Of a stretch of 64,000 nt of DNA, positions 46,920-55,917 are shown piece by piece; the first letter of the stretch is position 1, and every line of letters begins with the position of its first letter. The notes beneath the pieces were generated by a model. It saw nothing but the letters and a program-made list of their open reading frames with translations. It did not search any database and was not told the DNA's origin. This stretch comes from Saprospiraceae bacterium. GTDB lineage: Bacteria > Bacteroidota > Bacteroidia > Chitinophagales > Saprospiraceae. Where the stretch lies: contig JADJLN010000019.1 in NCBI GenBank assembly GCA_016710115.1, positions 310,001 to 374,000 of the forward strand, in the 5' to 3' direction. The translations under genes were made by a program, and so were the position numbers.

Positions 46920-48059
46920 TCAATCAAAAGTAACACCCATCCCCAAGGATATATACTCTGCGGTGATAATATGTGATTTGAGCATGAGCGCGAGAGAAAA
47001 CCGGCTGCGGGTTTTCGGGATACAGGGAAGGTAATACCGCAGGGTCAGTTTGTTGTACACCGGAAACGGGATAAGGAATCCGAACCCGCCGATATAGGTG
47101 CCCGCCTGGATCGTCATGGACCAGTTGCCAAACATGAATTCGTCGGCCAGAAAAACCATCAGCCGGCTGGCGGCCCAGCGGCGGGCATTATCCCCCTCAA
47201 ATTGCCAGTTCAGTTTGCTGAAGGTATAGATCCCCTTGTTGAATTCGTATTCGAATCCACCGTGCAGGCGATTGGTTTGGGAGAACTGGTACATGCCGGC
47301 GATGCTGCCGATATAGATCGGATAGCGCGGACCACCAAAGGCAAAATATTCGCGAAAGGCGATATGGGCACCCGCGCTGACACCCCATCTCCTGCGGGGG
47401 ATATTGGGTTCACGGGCGGCAAGGAAGTCTGATTTTTCAAGTGGATTGGGGCTCCATTGGGCACCGATCATCCCCCCGACCACATTGATCCCGTAATTCG
47501 GAGTCTGGGCCTGTCCGTTTGAAAAATGGGTAAAACTGAACCCGCCCGTCAGCCACCAGTGCGGATTGATCCGGTAATCGGCATGGAGTCGGAAGGCAGC
47601 GCTGTTGTTCAGATTGGAACCGATCGCATTGTGATACGGATTGTGGATCCGGTCGTAATGTTCGGTCAGCCAGGCCAGGCCGCTGCCGATCTGGGCAAAC
47701 GCCCGCCAGGATTCTCTCTGCACGAGGGGCACATCCACGAAGGGATACACGGCAAAGGCATGGCCGAGTTGGCCTGAACCCAGATTCATCCAGATGCCGT
47801 TGATGCCAAAAACAGGATAATGTGTCCATGCTTCCCAGTCCTTTTTCCCATACGAACGCCGGGTGAGAGAGAATTCCAATCCGGATGTCACAGGGGGAGG
47901 CGTAAACGTCAGTTTACTGGTGTGTTTCAGGATCACACCGGTATGATTGGCCAGTGAAAAGCCGACCCCTTTCCGTGTCTGGCTCTGCGCCGTGCTGGCC
48001 AGGACCATCAGGATGGATATCCACACCCAGCTACATGATGATCTGGGCATCATGGGCAT
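46920..48059 (-). CDS. Acyloxyacyl hydrolase / PagL-type outer membrane lipid A deacylase
   Basis: A beta-barrel protein of up to 379 residues with a signal peptide (IWMVLASTAQSQ region). Barrel strands alternate hydrophobic residues, and the PagL-like active-site element appears as GGFSFTHFSNGQAQ (His and Ser of the catalytic set). The ending MGMGVTFD is typical of a C-terminal barrel strand. PagL-type enzymes remove the 3-O acyl chain of lipid A, altering LPS recognition; that substrate is assumed from the family. The gene overlaps hutH by 29 bases at its start, but an internal Met may be the true start. Confidence 0.8.
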   Translation of the reverse strand: MPMMPRSSCSWVWISILMVLASTAQSQTRKGVGFSLANHTGVILKHTSKLTFTPPPVTSGLEFSLTRRSYGKKDWEAWTHYPVFGINGIWMNLGSGQLGHAFAVYPFVDVPLVQRESWRAFAQIGSGLAWLTEHYDRIHNPYHNAIGSNLNNSAAFRLHADYRINPHWWLTGGFSFTHFSNGQAQTPNYGINVVGGMIGAQWSPNPLEKSDFLAAREPNIPRRRWGVSAGAHIAFREYFAFGGPRYPIYIGSIAGMYQFSQTNRLHGGFEYEFNKGIYTFSKLNWQFEGDNARRWAASRLMVFLADEFMFGNWSMTIQAGTYIGGFGFLIPFPVYNKLTLRYYLPCIPKTRSRFSLALMLKSHIITAEYISLGMGVTFD

Positions 48060-49524
48060 GCAGGAATTCCAGGGTTTTGTGAATATCCTCGCTGATGATC
48101 CGGTCTTCAGCCAGAAAGGGAACGAGCTGACGGTAGGATTGCACGAGTGGATGTAATGTCGGACTGGTCTGATCGGGTTGGCGGAAGTCCATGGCCTGAG
48201 CTGCGGTCATCCATTCGATCGCCAGTACGGTGCGGGTATTTTCGACAACACGATACAGTTTGGTAGCGGCATTGGCTGCCATGCTGACATGGTCTTCCTG
48301 CCCGTTGGACGATACGATGGAATCGACTGACGCCGGGGTACACAGTTGTTTGGACTGGCTGACAATGGACGCTGCGGTGTACTGGGCGATCATCAGACCG
48401 GAGTGCAAACCGGGTTTGTTAACGAGGAAAGGCGGGAGGCCGCGTTTGCCGCTGACCAGTTGAAAGATCCGCCGTTCGGAGATACTGCCCAGTTCGGCTA
48501 GCGCGATGGCCAGAAAATCGAGTGCCAGGGCAATGGGTTGTGCGTGGAAGTTCCCACCGGAGAGGATCTCTTCCTGTTCGGGAAAGACCGTTGGATTATC
48601 GGTGACAGCATTGATCTCCCGCTCGATGATCTGGTGTGCATACGCCCAGGCATCGCGAGAAGCGCCATGAACCTGGGGTACACAGCGGAAGGCATAGGGA
48701 TCCTGAACGGCAGGGCGTGTCTGTCGGGCCAGGGGTGAATCCGCCAACCATTGCCGAATCCGGGCTGCCGTATAGATCTGTCCCTGCTGCCGACGAAGCT
48801 GATGCAGATGGTCTGCCAGGGGTGCGGACTGACACAGAAAGGCATCCATTGAAAGAGCTGCAGTGGCATCGGCCCATTCGAGCAATGCCCGGCCCTGTTC
48901 CACAGCCCAGGTTCCATAGGCTGTAGAGAATTGGGTACCGTTCAACAGGGCCAGGCCTTCCTTGGCGCCCAATTGCAGCGGTTGAAGATCGAGTTGATCG
49001 AGAATGGTCCGTGCATGTACGCGCTGGCCCTGATAATCAGCCCGTCCCTCCCCGATCAGCATCAAAGCGAGATGGGCGAGAGGAGCCAGGTCGCCCGAGG
49101 CACCAAGTGAACCCTGGGTATGGATGACCGGCCGTACCTGTGCATTGAACAAGGCCACCATCTGGTGCAGTGTTTCTGGTCGGACGCCGGAATAACCCAT
49201 AGCCAGATTGCGAATTTTGAGAAGCTGGATCAGGTCATTGATCCGGGTGGGCACCTCTTCCCCGGTACCGCAGGCATGGGAAAGGATCAGATTGCGTTGC
49301 AGCGCTTCGATATCGTCAGACGAGATCTGGACATCACACAGGTCGCCAAACCCGGTGTTGATCCCATAATAGAGGGCATCCGGGACATTGATGAGGCGTT
49401 CCAGGACCTGCCGTCCACCCAGGACCCGGTGGAGGGTTTCACTGCCCAGGCGAAGGGCTTCCGGCCGGCCGGCCAGTGAGATCAGTTGAGCGGGTGACAG
49501 GTGTTCGGCATCAATAGCTGCCAT
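48031..49524 (-). CDS. hutH: Histidine ammonia-lyase family (MIO enzyme)
   Basis: A 497-residue aromatic amino acid ammonia-lyase from MAAIDAEHLSPAQL. The MIO prosthetic group forms from Ala-Ser-Gly in LGASGDLAPLAH. YGINTGFGDLCDV supplies the catalytic Tyr, and LQRNLILSHACGTGEEV carries the Ser-His pair typical of histidine- rather than tyrosine-specific enzymes. One site differs: GGNFHAQP has Gln where classical HutH has a catalytic Glu (FHAEP). Histidine to urocanate is therefore likely but not certain. No hutU, hutI or hutG is in the window. The gene is divergent from fni and overlaps the PagL-like gene downstream. Confidence 0.88.
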   Translation of the reverse strand: MAAIDAEHLSPAQLISLAGRPEALRLGSETLHRVLGGRQVLERLINVPDALYYGINTGFGDLCDVQISSDDIEALQRNLILSHACGTGEEVPTRINDLIQLLKIRNLAMGYSGVRPETLHQMVALFNAQVRPVIHTQGSLGASGDLAPLAHLALMLIGEGRADYQGQRVHARTILDQLDLQPLQLGAKEGLALLNGTQFSTAYGTWAVEQGRALLEWADATAALSMDAFLCQSAPLADHLHQLRRQQGQIYTAARIRQWLADSPLARQTRPAVQDPYAFRCVPQVHGASRDAWAYAHQIIEREINAVTDNPTVFPEQEEILSGGNFHAQPIALALDFLAIALAELGSISERRIFQLVSGKRGLPPFLVNKPGLHSGLMIAQYTAASIVSQSKQLCTPASVDSIVSSNGQEDHVSMAANAATKLYRVVENTRTVLAIEWMTAAQAMDFRQPDQTSPTLHPLVQSYRQLVPFLAEDRIISEDIHKTLEFLHAHDAQIIM

Positions 49525-49776
49525 AGTGTACAGGTGAGGTTGTCGAATAGGGTGCAAAAGGGTAAAGCTACGGTTTCAGGGCAGGACATGGAATTTGTCC
49601 ACCCGGGTTTTTCTGGTGAGAACGGGTTTGAATGAACGGGGAGGTGCAATTTTGCATGCTGAAAACGACAGGAAATGAAGAGGGATGAACTCTTGCACAT
49701 GCATCCGGGTTTCCTGTTGGCCGCTTGGCGGTGTACTTGTCCGTTGGTGTTCCTGGTGAATCGTTAACTTCATGGT

Positions 49777-50847
49777 ATGAAGAAGGCAAAAGGTCCGTTT
49801 TCCGAACGGTTGGTTTCCGAACCTCCGGGCACCGCTGAATCGCGGAAGACCGATCATATTGATCTGGCCTTTCGCTCGCAGGTCCGTGCCAATGAGCTGG
49901 ATCCACGCTTTTTCTATGAGCCGTTGTTCAGTGCACACCCCCAACCGGGAAGTCTGCCGGTTACCCCTTTTCTCAATCACACCTTGAGCACGCCGATCTG
50001 GGTATCCAGCATGACCGGGGGTGCTCAGTGGGCCCACCGGATCAATACTCGCCTGGCTGCGGCCTGTCGTGCATTTGGTATGGGTATGGGGCTCGGGTCC
50101 TGTCGGTCACTGCTGACCAGTGATGAACATCTGGCTGATTTTGCCATGCGTCCACTGATCGGTCCGGACCTGCCGTTGTATGCCAATCTGGGTATTGCCC
50201 AGGTGGAGGCCTTGATTGAACAGCGGGGTTTACACCTGATTGACGAACTGCTGAAGCGGTTGGAAGCCGATGGATTGATCATCCACCTCAATCCCCTTCA
50301 GGAGTGGTTTCAGCCTGAAGGCGATCGGTTTCAACAGGCTCCCTTACGGACGATCCAGCGACTTCTCGATGCGGCGGCTTATCCGATCATTGTCAAGGAA
50401 GTGGGCCAGGGCATGGGCTATCACAGTCTGAAATCCCTGTTGCAACTGCCCCTTGCCGCAGTGGATCTGGCTGCTGCAGGTGGAACCAATTTTGCTCAAC
50501 TCGAAAATCTGCGGCGGAATGATGATGTACGTGACCACTGGGCTCCGATGGTCCGTGTGGGCCATACCGCGGAAGAAATGGTGGGTTGGATCAACAGGAT
50601 AACAATTGAGAAAAAAGGGCATTTGCACTGTCAACAGGTGATCATTTCCGGAGGTGTTCGTGATTTTCTGGACGGGTATTACCTCATGTCCAAATGTGTC
50701 CTTCCCTCCATTTATGGGCAGGCTTCAGCCCTGTTGCGCGTTGCCCAGGAAAGTGAGAAGGCATTGCATGATTATCTGGAGGCGCAGATCCGGGGATTGG
50801 AAATGGCGACCGCCTACTTGCGGATCAAAGAAGACGAAAAACCATGA
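49777..50847 (+). CDS. fni: Type 2 isopentenyl-diphosphate isomerase
   Basis: An FMN- and NADPH-dependent type 2 isomerase (TIM barrel, 356 residues) that interconverts IPP and DMAPP at the end of the mevalonate pathway. Family landmarks are ESRKTDHIDLAF (substrate site), PIWVSSMTGGA, MGMGLGSCRSLL, LYANLGIAQ, DGLIIHLNPLQEWFQPEGD (Gln at the metal site), YPIIVKEVGQGM and VDLAAAGGTNFAQLE. The stop overlaps the HMG-CoA reductase start by four bases (ATGA), marking the first gene of a mevalonate operon with mvaA and the GYDIA kinase. Confidence 0.95.
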   Translation: MKKAKGPFSERLVSEPPGTAESRKTDHIDLAFRSQVRANELDPRFFYEPLFSAHPQPGSLPVTPFLNHTLSTPIWVSSMTGGAQWAHRINTRLAAACRAFGMGMGLGSCRSLLTSDEHLADFAMRPLIGPDLPLYANLGIAQVEALIEQRGLHLIDELLKRLEADGLIIHLNPLQEWFQPEGDRFQQAPLRTIQRLLDAAAYPIIVKEVGQGMGYHSLKSLLQLPLAAVDLAAAGGTNFAQLENLRRNDDVRDHWAPMVRVGHTAEEMVGWINRITIEKKGHLHCQQVIISGGVRDFLDGYYLMSKCVLPSIYGQASALLRVAQESEKALHDYLEAQIRGLEMATAYLRIKEDEKP

Positions 50848-52202
50848 GCAAGGCGCCCAAGCAACCCATCGCCGGTTTTTCCAAATTGTCCAAAGTGGGC
50901 AAGATCAAGTGGATCGTCGAAAATTTCTTTCGCGATCCGGACACTGTGATGCGTGAGCTGACCGGCTATTGGCATCACAATGAAGACCAACAGAAAGTCC
51001 TCGATGGCTTCAGTGAGAATACGATCAGCAATTTTTTACTTCCCTACGGGGTGGCCCCCAATGTGCTGGTCAATGGTCAGTACTACTGTGTACCGATGGT
51101 CATCGAGGAGAGTTCCGTCGTCGCAGCGGCTTCCAGTGCAGCAAAATTCTGGATGGACCGGGGAGGATTTCATGCCCGGGTCATCAGTATGATCAAAAAG
51201 GGTCAGGTTCATTTTATCTGGAATGGTCCACATCAAAAGTTGGTCGACCACTTTGCGGACATGCAAACGGCGTTATACCGCGACGTGCAGGTCTACACAG
51301 CCAATATGGAACTGCGGGGTGGAGGGATTACACGTATCGAACTGCGGGCTCTGCCGGAGGTCAGGGCAGGATATTATCAGCTGGATGTGGATCTGGAGAC
51401 CTGTGATTCGATGGGTGCCAATTTCACGAATACCATTCTTGAATCCTTCGCACAGACACTGTGTCGGTTTGTAGAGACCTGTCCCGAATTTTCTGCTGAA
51501 GAGCGGGAGGTCCAGGTAATCATGTCCATCCTGTCAAACTATACACCGGATTGCCTGGTGCGGGCGGAAGTATCCTGTCTGGTTGAAGCCCTTGGGACCT
51601 TTGCAGACGGTCTGACGGCGGAGGCGTTTGCGGAAAAGTTTGCCCTGGCTGTTCAGATCGCCAAACATGATCCCTATCGGGCAACTACCCACAATAAGGG
51701 GATCTTCAATGGGGTGGATGCTGTCGTCATTGCGACCGGGAATGATTTCCGGGCGGTTGAGGCGTGCGGGCATGCATATGCGGCCAGAGACGGGCAATAC
51801 CGGAGTCTGAGTGATTGTGAAGTGGTCGATGGTCAGTTTCGATTCTGGCTGGACATCCCGCTGGCCCTGGGTACGGTGGGTGGATTGACCACCCTGCATC
51901 CGATGGCCAGGCGATCATTGGAATTGCTGGGAGAACCTACTGCACGGGAACTGATGGAGATCGTGGCATCTGTGGGGCTGGCACAGAATTTTGCGGCATT
52001 GCGCTCGCTGGTGACCACCGGTATCCAGCAGGGACACATGAAAATGCACCTGATGAATATTCTGGTGAACCTGGGGGCCACCGAACGCGAGAAAAATCTG
52101 GTACAGGGCCATTTTTCGGATAAAGTGGTGACTTATCACGGTGTGCGCGAATATTTGGAGCAGATTCGCACCCAACCTGCTACCTTCGCGGTCAAACCGT
52201 GA
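50844..52202 (+). CDS. mvaA: Hydroxymethylglutaryl-CoA reductase, class II
   Basis: A 452-residue HMG-CoA reductase of the class II bacterial type, converting HMG-CoA to mevalonate. Key elements are PYGVAPNVLVNGQYYCVPMVIEESSVVAAASSAAKFW (the Glu of the active site in EESSV), ETCDSMGANFTNTILE (Asp-Ser-Met-Gly), HNKGIFNGVDAVVIATGNDFRA (catalytic Lys and Asp) and the C-terminal helical region GHMKMHLMNIL with a His (QGHMKMH). It lies between fni and the GYDIA kinase. The operon lacks mevalonate-5-diphosphate decarboxylase and HMG-CoA synthase in this window. Confidence 0.93.
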   Translation: MSKAPKQPIAGFSKLSKVGKIKWIVENFFRDPDTVMRELTGYWHHNEDQQKVLDGFSENTISNFLLPYGVAPNVLVNGQYYCVPMVIEESSVVAAASSAAKFWMDRGGFHARVISMIKKGQVHFIWNGPHQKLVDHFADMQTALYRDVQVYTANMELRGGGITRIELRALPEVRAGYYQLDVDLETCDSMGANFTNTILESFAQTLCRFVETCPEFSAEEREVQVIMSILSNYTPDCLVRAEVSCLVEALGTFADGLTAEAFAEKFALAVQIAKHDPYRATTHNKGIFNGVDAVVIATGNDFRAVEACGHAYAARDGQYRSLSDCEVVDGQFRFWLDIPLALGTVGGLTTLHPMARRSLELLGEPTARELMEIVASVGLAQNFAALRSLVTTGIQQGHMKMHLMNILVNLGATEREKNLVQGHFSDKVVTYHGVREYLEQIRTQPATFAVKP

Positions 52203-52215
52203 AACACCTGAGATC

Positions 52216-53139
52216 TTGTCAAACCTGAACATATATGGACACGGCAAACTGCTGATCACCGGAGAATATCTGGTGATGGAAGGGGCAGAAGCACTGGCTG
52301 TCCCGTTGCAACGGGGACAGCGGTTTGTGGTCAAAAGCGCCCGCGGGGCCGACCTGCAATGGACCAGTCTGCGGCCGGATGGCACGATCTGGTTTCAGGG
52401 ACTTTTCTCCTTGCTTGATTTTACCGCTCAGGAAAGTACGGATGATGCCATAGCGGATCGGTTGACGGACATTCTCACTGCGGTGACGCGTCAGAATCCC
52501 GATTTTCTTTCCGACTGGAAAGGCCAGAAAGTCGAATCCAGTCTGGAGTTTGCTCCTGAATGGGGATTAGGGACCAGTTCGACGTTGATCCATGCAATTG
52601 CGGAATGGGGAGAGGTGGATGCCTGGACCTTGTACGAACAGACATTTGGTGGATCGGGATATGATCTGGCCTGTGCCATGGCGGATGGTCCGATCATTTA
52701 CAAAGCGACAGATGAGGAGATCCACATGACGCCTGTTGGTCTGGACTGGCCGTTTCGCGACCAGTTGTTTCTGGTGTATTCGGGACAAAAGACGAATTCC
52801 AGGGAGGCTGTTGACAAGCATGCGTCTGTATTGAAAAAAGCAGGAAAGGAAGTTGAAACGGTTTCAGCGATCACCCAACAGGTCGCAGATGCTGAAAGTC
52901 TGGATGAATTTATCGGACTGTTGACGGATCATAACACGTTGCTGAGTGGTCTGTTACGAGAAACGGCCAATCCATGGGCGCCCTCCTTTCCCGGTCTGAT
53001 CAAGCCACTGGGTGCCTGGGGAGGCGATTTTTTCCTGGCCGCTTCTCCCGAAGATCCAAAGGATATCCGTAAATGGTTGAATGGAAACGGATTTGACACC
53101 TGTTTCGGATGGAAGGAACTGGTCCTGGAAGACGAATAA
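52216..53139 (+). CDS. GYDIA family GHMP kinase, likely mevalonate/phosphomevalonate kinase
   Basis: A 308-residue GHMP kinase from a TTG start (LSNLNIYGHGKLLITGEYLVMEGAEALAVPL). The GHMP nucleotide loop is EWGLGTSSTLIHAI (GLGTSS), the family signature is GGSGYDLACAM (GYDIA-type with Leu) and the C-terminal catalytic glycine motif is GAWGGDFFLA. This family is restricted largely to Bacteroidota and is thought to phosphorylate mevalonate or a derivative. Position directly after HMG-CoA reductase supports a role in that pathway. An upstream start at 52141 would overlap mvaA heavily and is less likely. Confidence 0.88.
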   Translation: MSNLNIYGHGKLLITGEYLVMEGAEALAVPLQRGQRFVVKSARGADLQWTSLRPDGTIWFQGLFSLLDFTAQESTDDAIADRLTDILTAVTRQNPDFLSDWKGQKVESSLEFAPEWGLGTSSTLIHAIAEWGEVDAWTLYEQTFGGSGYDLACAMADGPIIYKATDEEIHMTPVGLDWPFRDQLFLVYSGQKTNSREAVDKHASVLKKAGKEVETVSAITQQVADAESLDEFIGLLTDHNTLLSGLLRETANPWAPSFPGLIKPLGAWGGDFFLAASPEDPKDIRKWLNGNGFDTCFGWKELVLEDE

Positions 53140-53235
53140 GATCCGGTTCAATCGGCGTTCTCAGGCTGTCAGCCCCTGTTTCTTCCGCAACCCTGGCAGT
53201 CAACCGTTATTTTACCTGTTGGAATGAATTGATCT

Positions 53236-53976
53236 ATGCCCGTAACCTGGTACACCGCCCCGATATCCCGGATTGAACAAGCAACACCTCGTGTCCGTCG
53301 AATGTGGTTGACCTTGCCTGAACAATCAGCAGAGTTTTACTTTTCTCCCGGCCAGTTTCTCACGATGGACCTGCCCATTGGCGAAAAACGGCTTCAGCGG
53401 TGGCGAAGTTATTCGATTGCCAATGCACCGAACGGAAACCGGGAGATCGAGCTCTGTATTGTGCACAGGGAGGGAGGCACGGCCTCTGAATACCTGTTTG
53501 AAGAGGTGAAAGTGGGCACAGAGATCAAGTTCAAGGGACCGGATGGCGCATTTGTCCTTCCCGAAACAATGGACAGGGATCTGATCATGATCTGTACGGG
53601 CACGGGTGTGGCCCCGTTCCGAAGCATGATTCAACATCTGGACAACAACGGGTGGACGGATCGAAATATCCACCTCATTTTCGGTTCCCGAAATCGGGAA
53701 GACCTGCTATATGCTGACGAATTTCTCGATCTGGCTTCTCGCAGACCCGGCTTCCGATATACTGCTACCCTGTCGCGCATCGCCGAGGATCCTGCAGAAC
53801 CCTGGATCAGGAAAGGGTACGTCCATAACGCATACGAACAGGACTATGCAGAGACCTCACCGGACAGGAAGTTTCTGCTGTGTGGCTGGACCAATATGAT
53901 CGACACGGCGGTTGAAAAACTGATCATTCAGATGGGGTACGGCCGTGACCAGGTGGGGTATGAACTGTATGGCTGA
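53236..53976 (+). CDS. Ferredoxin-NADP reductase-like flavoenzyme
   Basis: A 246-residue FAD/NAD(P)-binding oxidoreductase. The FAD site is RWRSYSIANAPNGNREIEL (RxYSxxN), followed by GGTASEYLFEEVKVG (FAD second motif). The pyridine-nucleotide site is LIMICTGTGVAPFRSMIQHL, with FGSRNREDLLYADEF and a C-terminal CGWTNMIDTAVEKLI ... VGYELYG that places an aromatic residue near the flavin. Electrons probably pass from NADPH to ferredoxin or flavodoxin, but the acceptor is not shown. It may supply a partner for the isoprenoid or cytochrome enzymes. Confidence 0.85.
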   Translation: MPVTWYTAPISRIEQATPRVRRMWLTLPEQSAEFYFSPGQFLTMDLPIGEKRLQRWRSYSIANAPNGNREIELCIVHREGGTASEYLFEEVKVGTEIKFKGPDGAFVLPETMDRDLIMICTGTGVAPFRSMIQHLDNNGWTDRNIHLIFGSRNREDLLYADEFLDLASRRPGFRYTATLSRIAEDPAEPWIRKGYVHNAYEQDYAETSPDRKFLLCGWTNMIDTAVEKLIIQMGYGRDQVGYELYG

Positions 53977-53987
53977 TCCGGCCCGAA

Positions 53988-54944
53988 TTACACATCTTCC
54001 CGCAATTCCCAATAATTCTGGTTTTCGATCTCTTCCAGAATCTGGATATAGTTCATGTATCGCAGTTGATGGATTTCGCCTGTTTCTACTGCGGCTTTGA
54101 CGGCACATCCGGGCTCATTGCGATGTGTACAGTCACCGAACCGGCAATGTTTGCTGGCTGCAAAGATCTCCCGGAAATTATGGCTGACATCCTGGACAGT
54201 CAGATGGTTGAATGACAGGGTTTTAATGCCCGGCGTGTCGATGATCTCACCGCCGAATGTCAGGGGATACATTTCGGCAAAGGTGGTGGTATGTTGTCCT
54301 TTTCCGGTGTAATCGGAGATTTCTGTTGTCCGCAGTTCAATACCGGGTTGGATGGCATTGATCAGTGTGGATTTGCCCACGCCACTCTGGCCGCTGATCA
54401 AGCTGCGTTTGTCCTTGAGTATGTGTTTCAGCTCATCCAATCCGGTTCCATCCAGAGCTGAACAGGCCAGGATGGTATAGCCGAGGGGTTCGTAGATCAT
54501 CCCCAACCCGCCGAGGATATCCAGGGCATCCTCATCATAGAGGTCTGCCTTGTTGCACACGATGATGGTGGGGATCTCGTACGGTTCCGTCATCAGGAGA
54601 TAGCGGTCGATAAAGCCCTGTTTGATATTGGGTTCGACGATAGTGACCACCAGGATGGCCTGATCGATGTTGGCAGCCAGAAAATGGACCTGGTGTTTCT
54701 GACGCGGGCTTTGCCGTACGACGTAATTGGTCCGGGGGAGGATCTTTCGGATCATGCCATACCCATCAGGTTCACGGCTGACTTCGACTGTATCGCCGAC
54801 AGCTACCGGATTGGTCAGTTTGTAATCGCCCAAACGATGCTTTCCGGTGATACGACAGGCAAGGGTCACCTGCTCGTCGTGAAGCAGAACCTGATACCAG
54901 CTTCCGGTGGATTTCATAACGGTGCCCTGAAGCTGCTTCATCAT
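53988..54944 (-). CDS. rsgA: Ribosome small subunit-dependent GTPase A
   Basis: A circularly permuted GTPase of 318 residues that matures the 30S subunit. The OB domain (VTLACRITGKHRLGDYKLTN ... VAVGDTVEV) is followed by the GTPase motifs in permuted order: G4 as VCNKADLYD, then G1 as LISGQSGVGKSTLIN, the ARR-like TTFAEMYPL and G3 DTPGI. A C-terminal zinc finger reads CRFGDCTHRNEPGCAVKAAV. The gene converges with the flavoenzyme and its product acts on pre-30S particles. MKQLQG one codon in is an alternative start. Confidence 0.95.
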   Translation of the reverse strand: MMKQLQGTVMKSTGSWYQVLLHDEQVTLACRITGKHRLGDYKLTNPVAVGDTVEVSREPDGYGMIRKILPRTNYVVRQSPRQKHQVHFLAANIDQAILVVTIVEPNIKQGFIDRYLLMTEPYEIPTIIVCNKADLYDEDALDILGGLGMIYEPLGYTILACSALDGTGLDELKHILKDKRSLISGQSGVGKSTLINAIQPGIELRTTEISDYTGKGQHTTTFAEMYPLTFGGEIIDTPGIKTLSFNHLTVQDVSHNFREIFAASKHCRFGDCTHRNEPGCAVKAAVETGEIHQLRYMNYIQILEEIENQNYWELREDV

Positions 54945-55038
54945 CTGGCGGCGTATTGTGAATAGAGACTGGTCGAGGTCACTCGGGCTGCAAACGTGCC
55001 TTGACTTGAAGTTATATATGTACTGTCCATCTCTTGTA

Positions 55039-55788
55039 TTAACCGGCCAGATGGAGTGAACTGTGGACAGCCTGGACCATGGCTGGAAGGATGGATATGT
55101 CCTGTTCAGCCACCGTTCCGATCACAATGACATCTGCACCGGCTCTCGCCGCTACCGAAGCCTGGTCCGGTGTACGTATTCCCCCTCCGACCAGGAGTGG
55201 GAGTCGGGTCGCTTTTTTCACCTGCCGAACCATCTCCGGAGAAACCGGATTGCGGGCACCGGAACCGGCATCCAGGTAGAGCAATTGCATGCCCAGGTAT
55301 TTGCCTGCCAGTGCTGTGGCCACGGCAATTTCCGGTTTATGTGCGGGTAAAGGGGCAGTCTGACTGATATAGCTGGCTGTTGTCGGCAATCCTCCATCCA
55401 CGAGCAAATAGCCGGTGGGGATGACCTCCAGATCCAGGCGATCCAACATCGGAGCTGCCTGCACCTGCTGGCCGATCAACAAATCAGGATTCCGGCCAGA
55501 GATCAGGGAGAGAAACAATAATGCATCAGCACGATCACTGATCTGCCACGCTGATCCGGGAAAAAGGATAACGGGTCGATCTGTTTCCTGTTTGACAGTC
55601 TCTACGGTTTCGTGGAAGGTGTCCCGATGGAGCAGGCTACCTCCGATCAGGAAGTAATCGACCTGTGCCTGGTTGGCCAATCGGACCCGGTCGGCCAGTT
55701 GGTTCACACCCTGTTTGTCAGGATCGATCAAAAGCCCGATCTTCTTTTCACCAAACCGGGAATCCTGAATCAATTTCTGGTAGACCAT
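55039..55788 (-). CDS. Geranylgeranylglyceryl/heptaprenylglyceryl phosphate synthase, PcrB type
   Basis: A 249-residue TIM-barrel prenyltransferase. Landmarks are GLLIDPDKQG (metal-binding Asp), YFLIGGSLLHRDTF, VILFPGSAWQIS, ADALLFLSLISGRNPDLLIG, LEVIPTGYLLVDGG, LLYLDAGSGA and LPLLVGGGIRTPDQA (glycerol-1-phosphate binding). The enzyme joins a polyprenyl diphosphate to sn-glycerol-1-phosphate, the first step to archaeal-type ether lipids; Bacteroidota homologues have been shown to make such products. The mevalonate genes a few kb away supply isoprenoid precursors. The ATG at 55788 is preferred to the upstream TTG. Confidence 0.92.
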   Translation of the reverse strand: MVYQKLIQDSRFGEKKIGLLIDPDKQGVNQLADRVRLANQAQVDYFLIGGSLLHRDTFHETVETVKQETDRPVILFPGSAWQISDRADALLFLSLISGRNPDLLIGQQVQAAPMLDRLDLEVIPTGYLLVDGGLPTTASYISQTAPLPAHKPEIAVATALAGKYLGMQLLYLDAGSGARNPVSPEMVRQVKKATRLPLLVGGGIRTPDQASVAARAGADVIVIGTVAEQDISILPAMVQAVHSSLHLAG

Positions 55789-55917
55789 CACGATCAAAGA
55801 TAGGAAGTGTATCGAATCGAAGTTCCGTCATATGCCTCTTCTGCCAGACGGGTAAGAAAACCGGAAAGAGCACTATCTTTCTTTTTCATTCATGGTTTCC
55901 AAATCAATACCCGGGAT

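Noticed and set aside
55807..55917. Longer N-terminus for the PNGase-like protein
   Set aside because: The start at 55918 gives a clean signal peptide; the upstream 37 residues look like untranslated leader.
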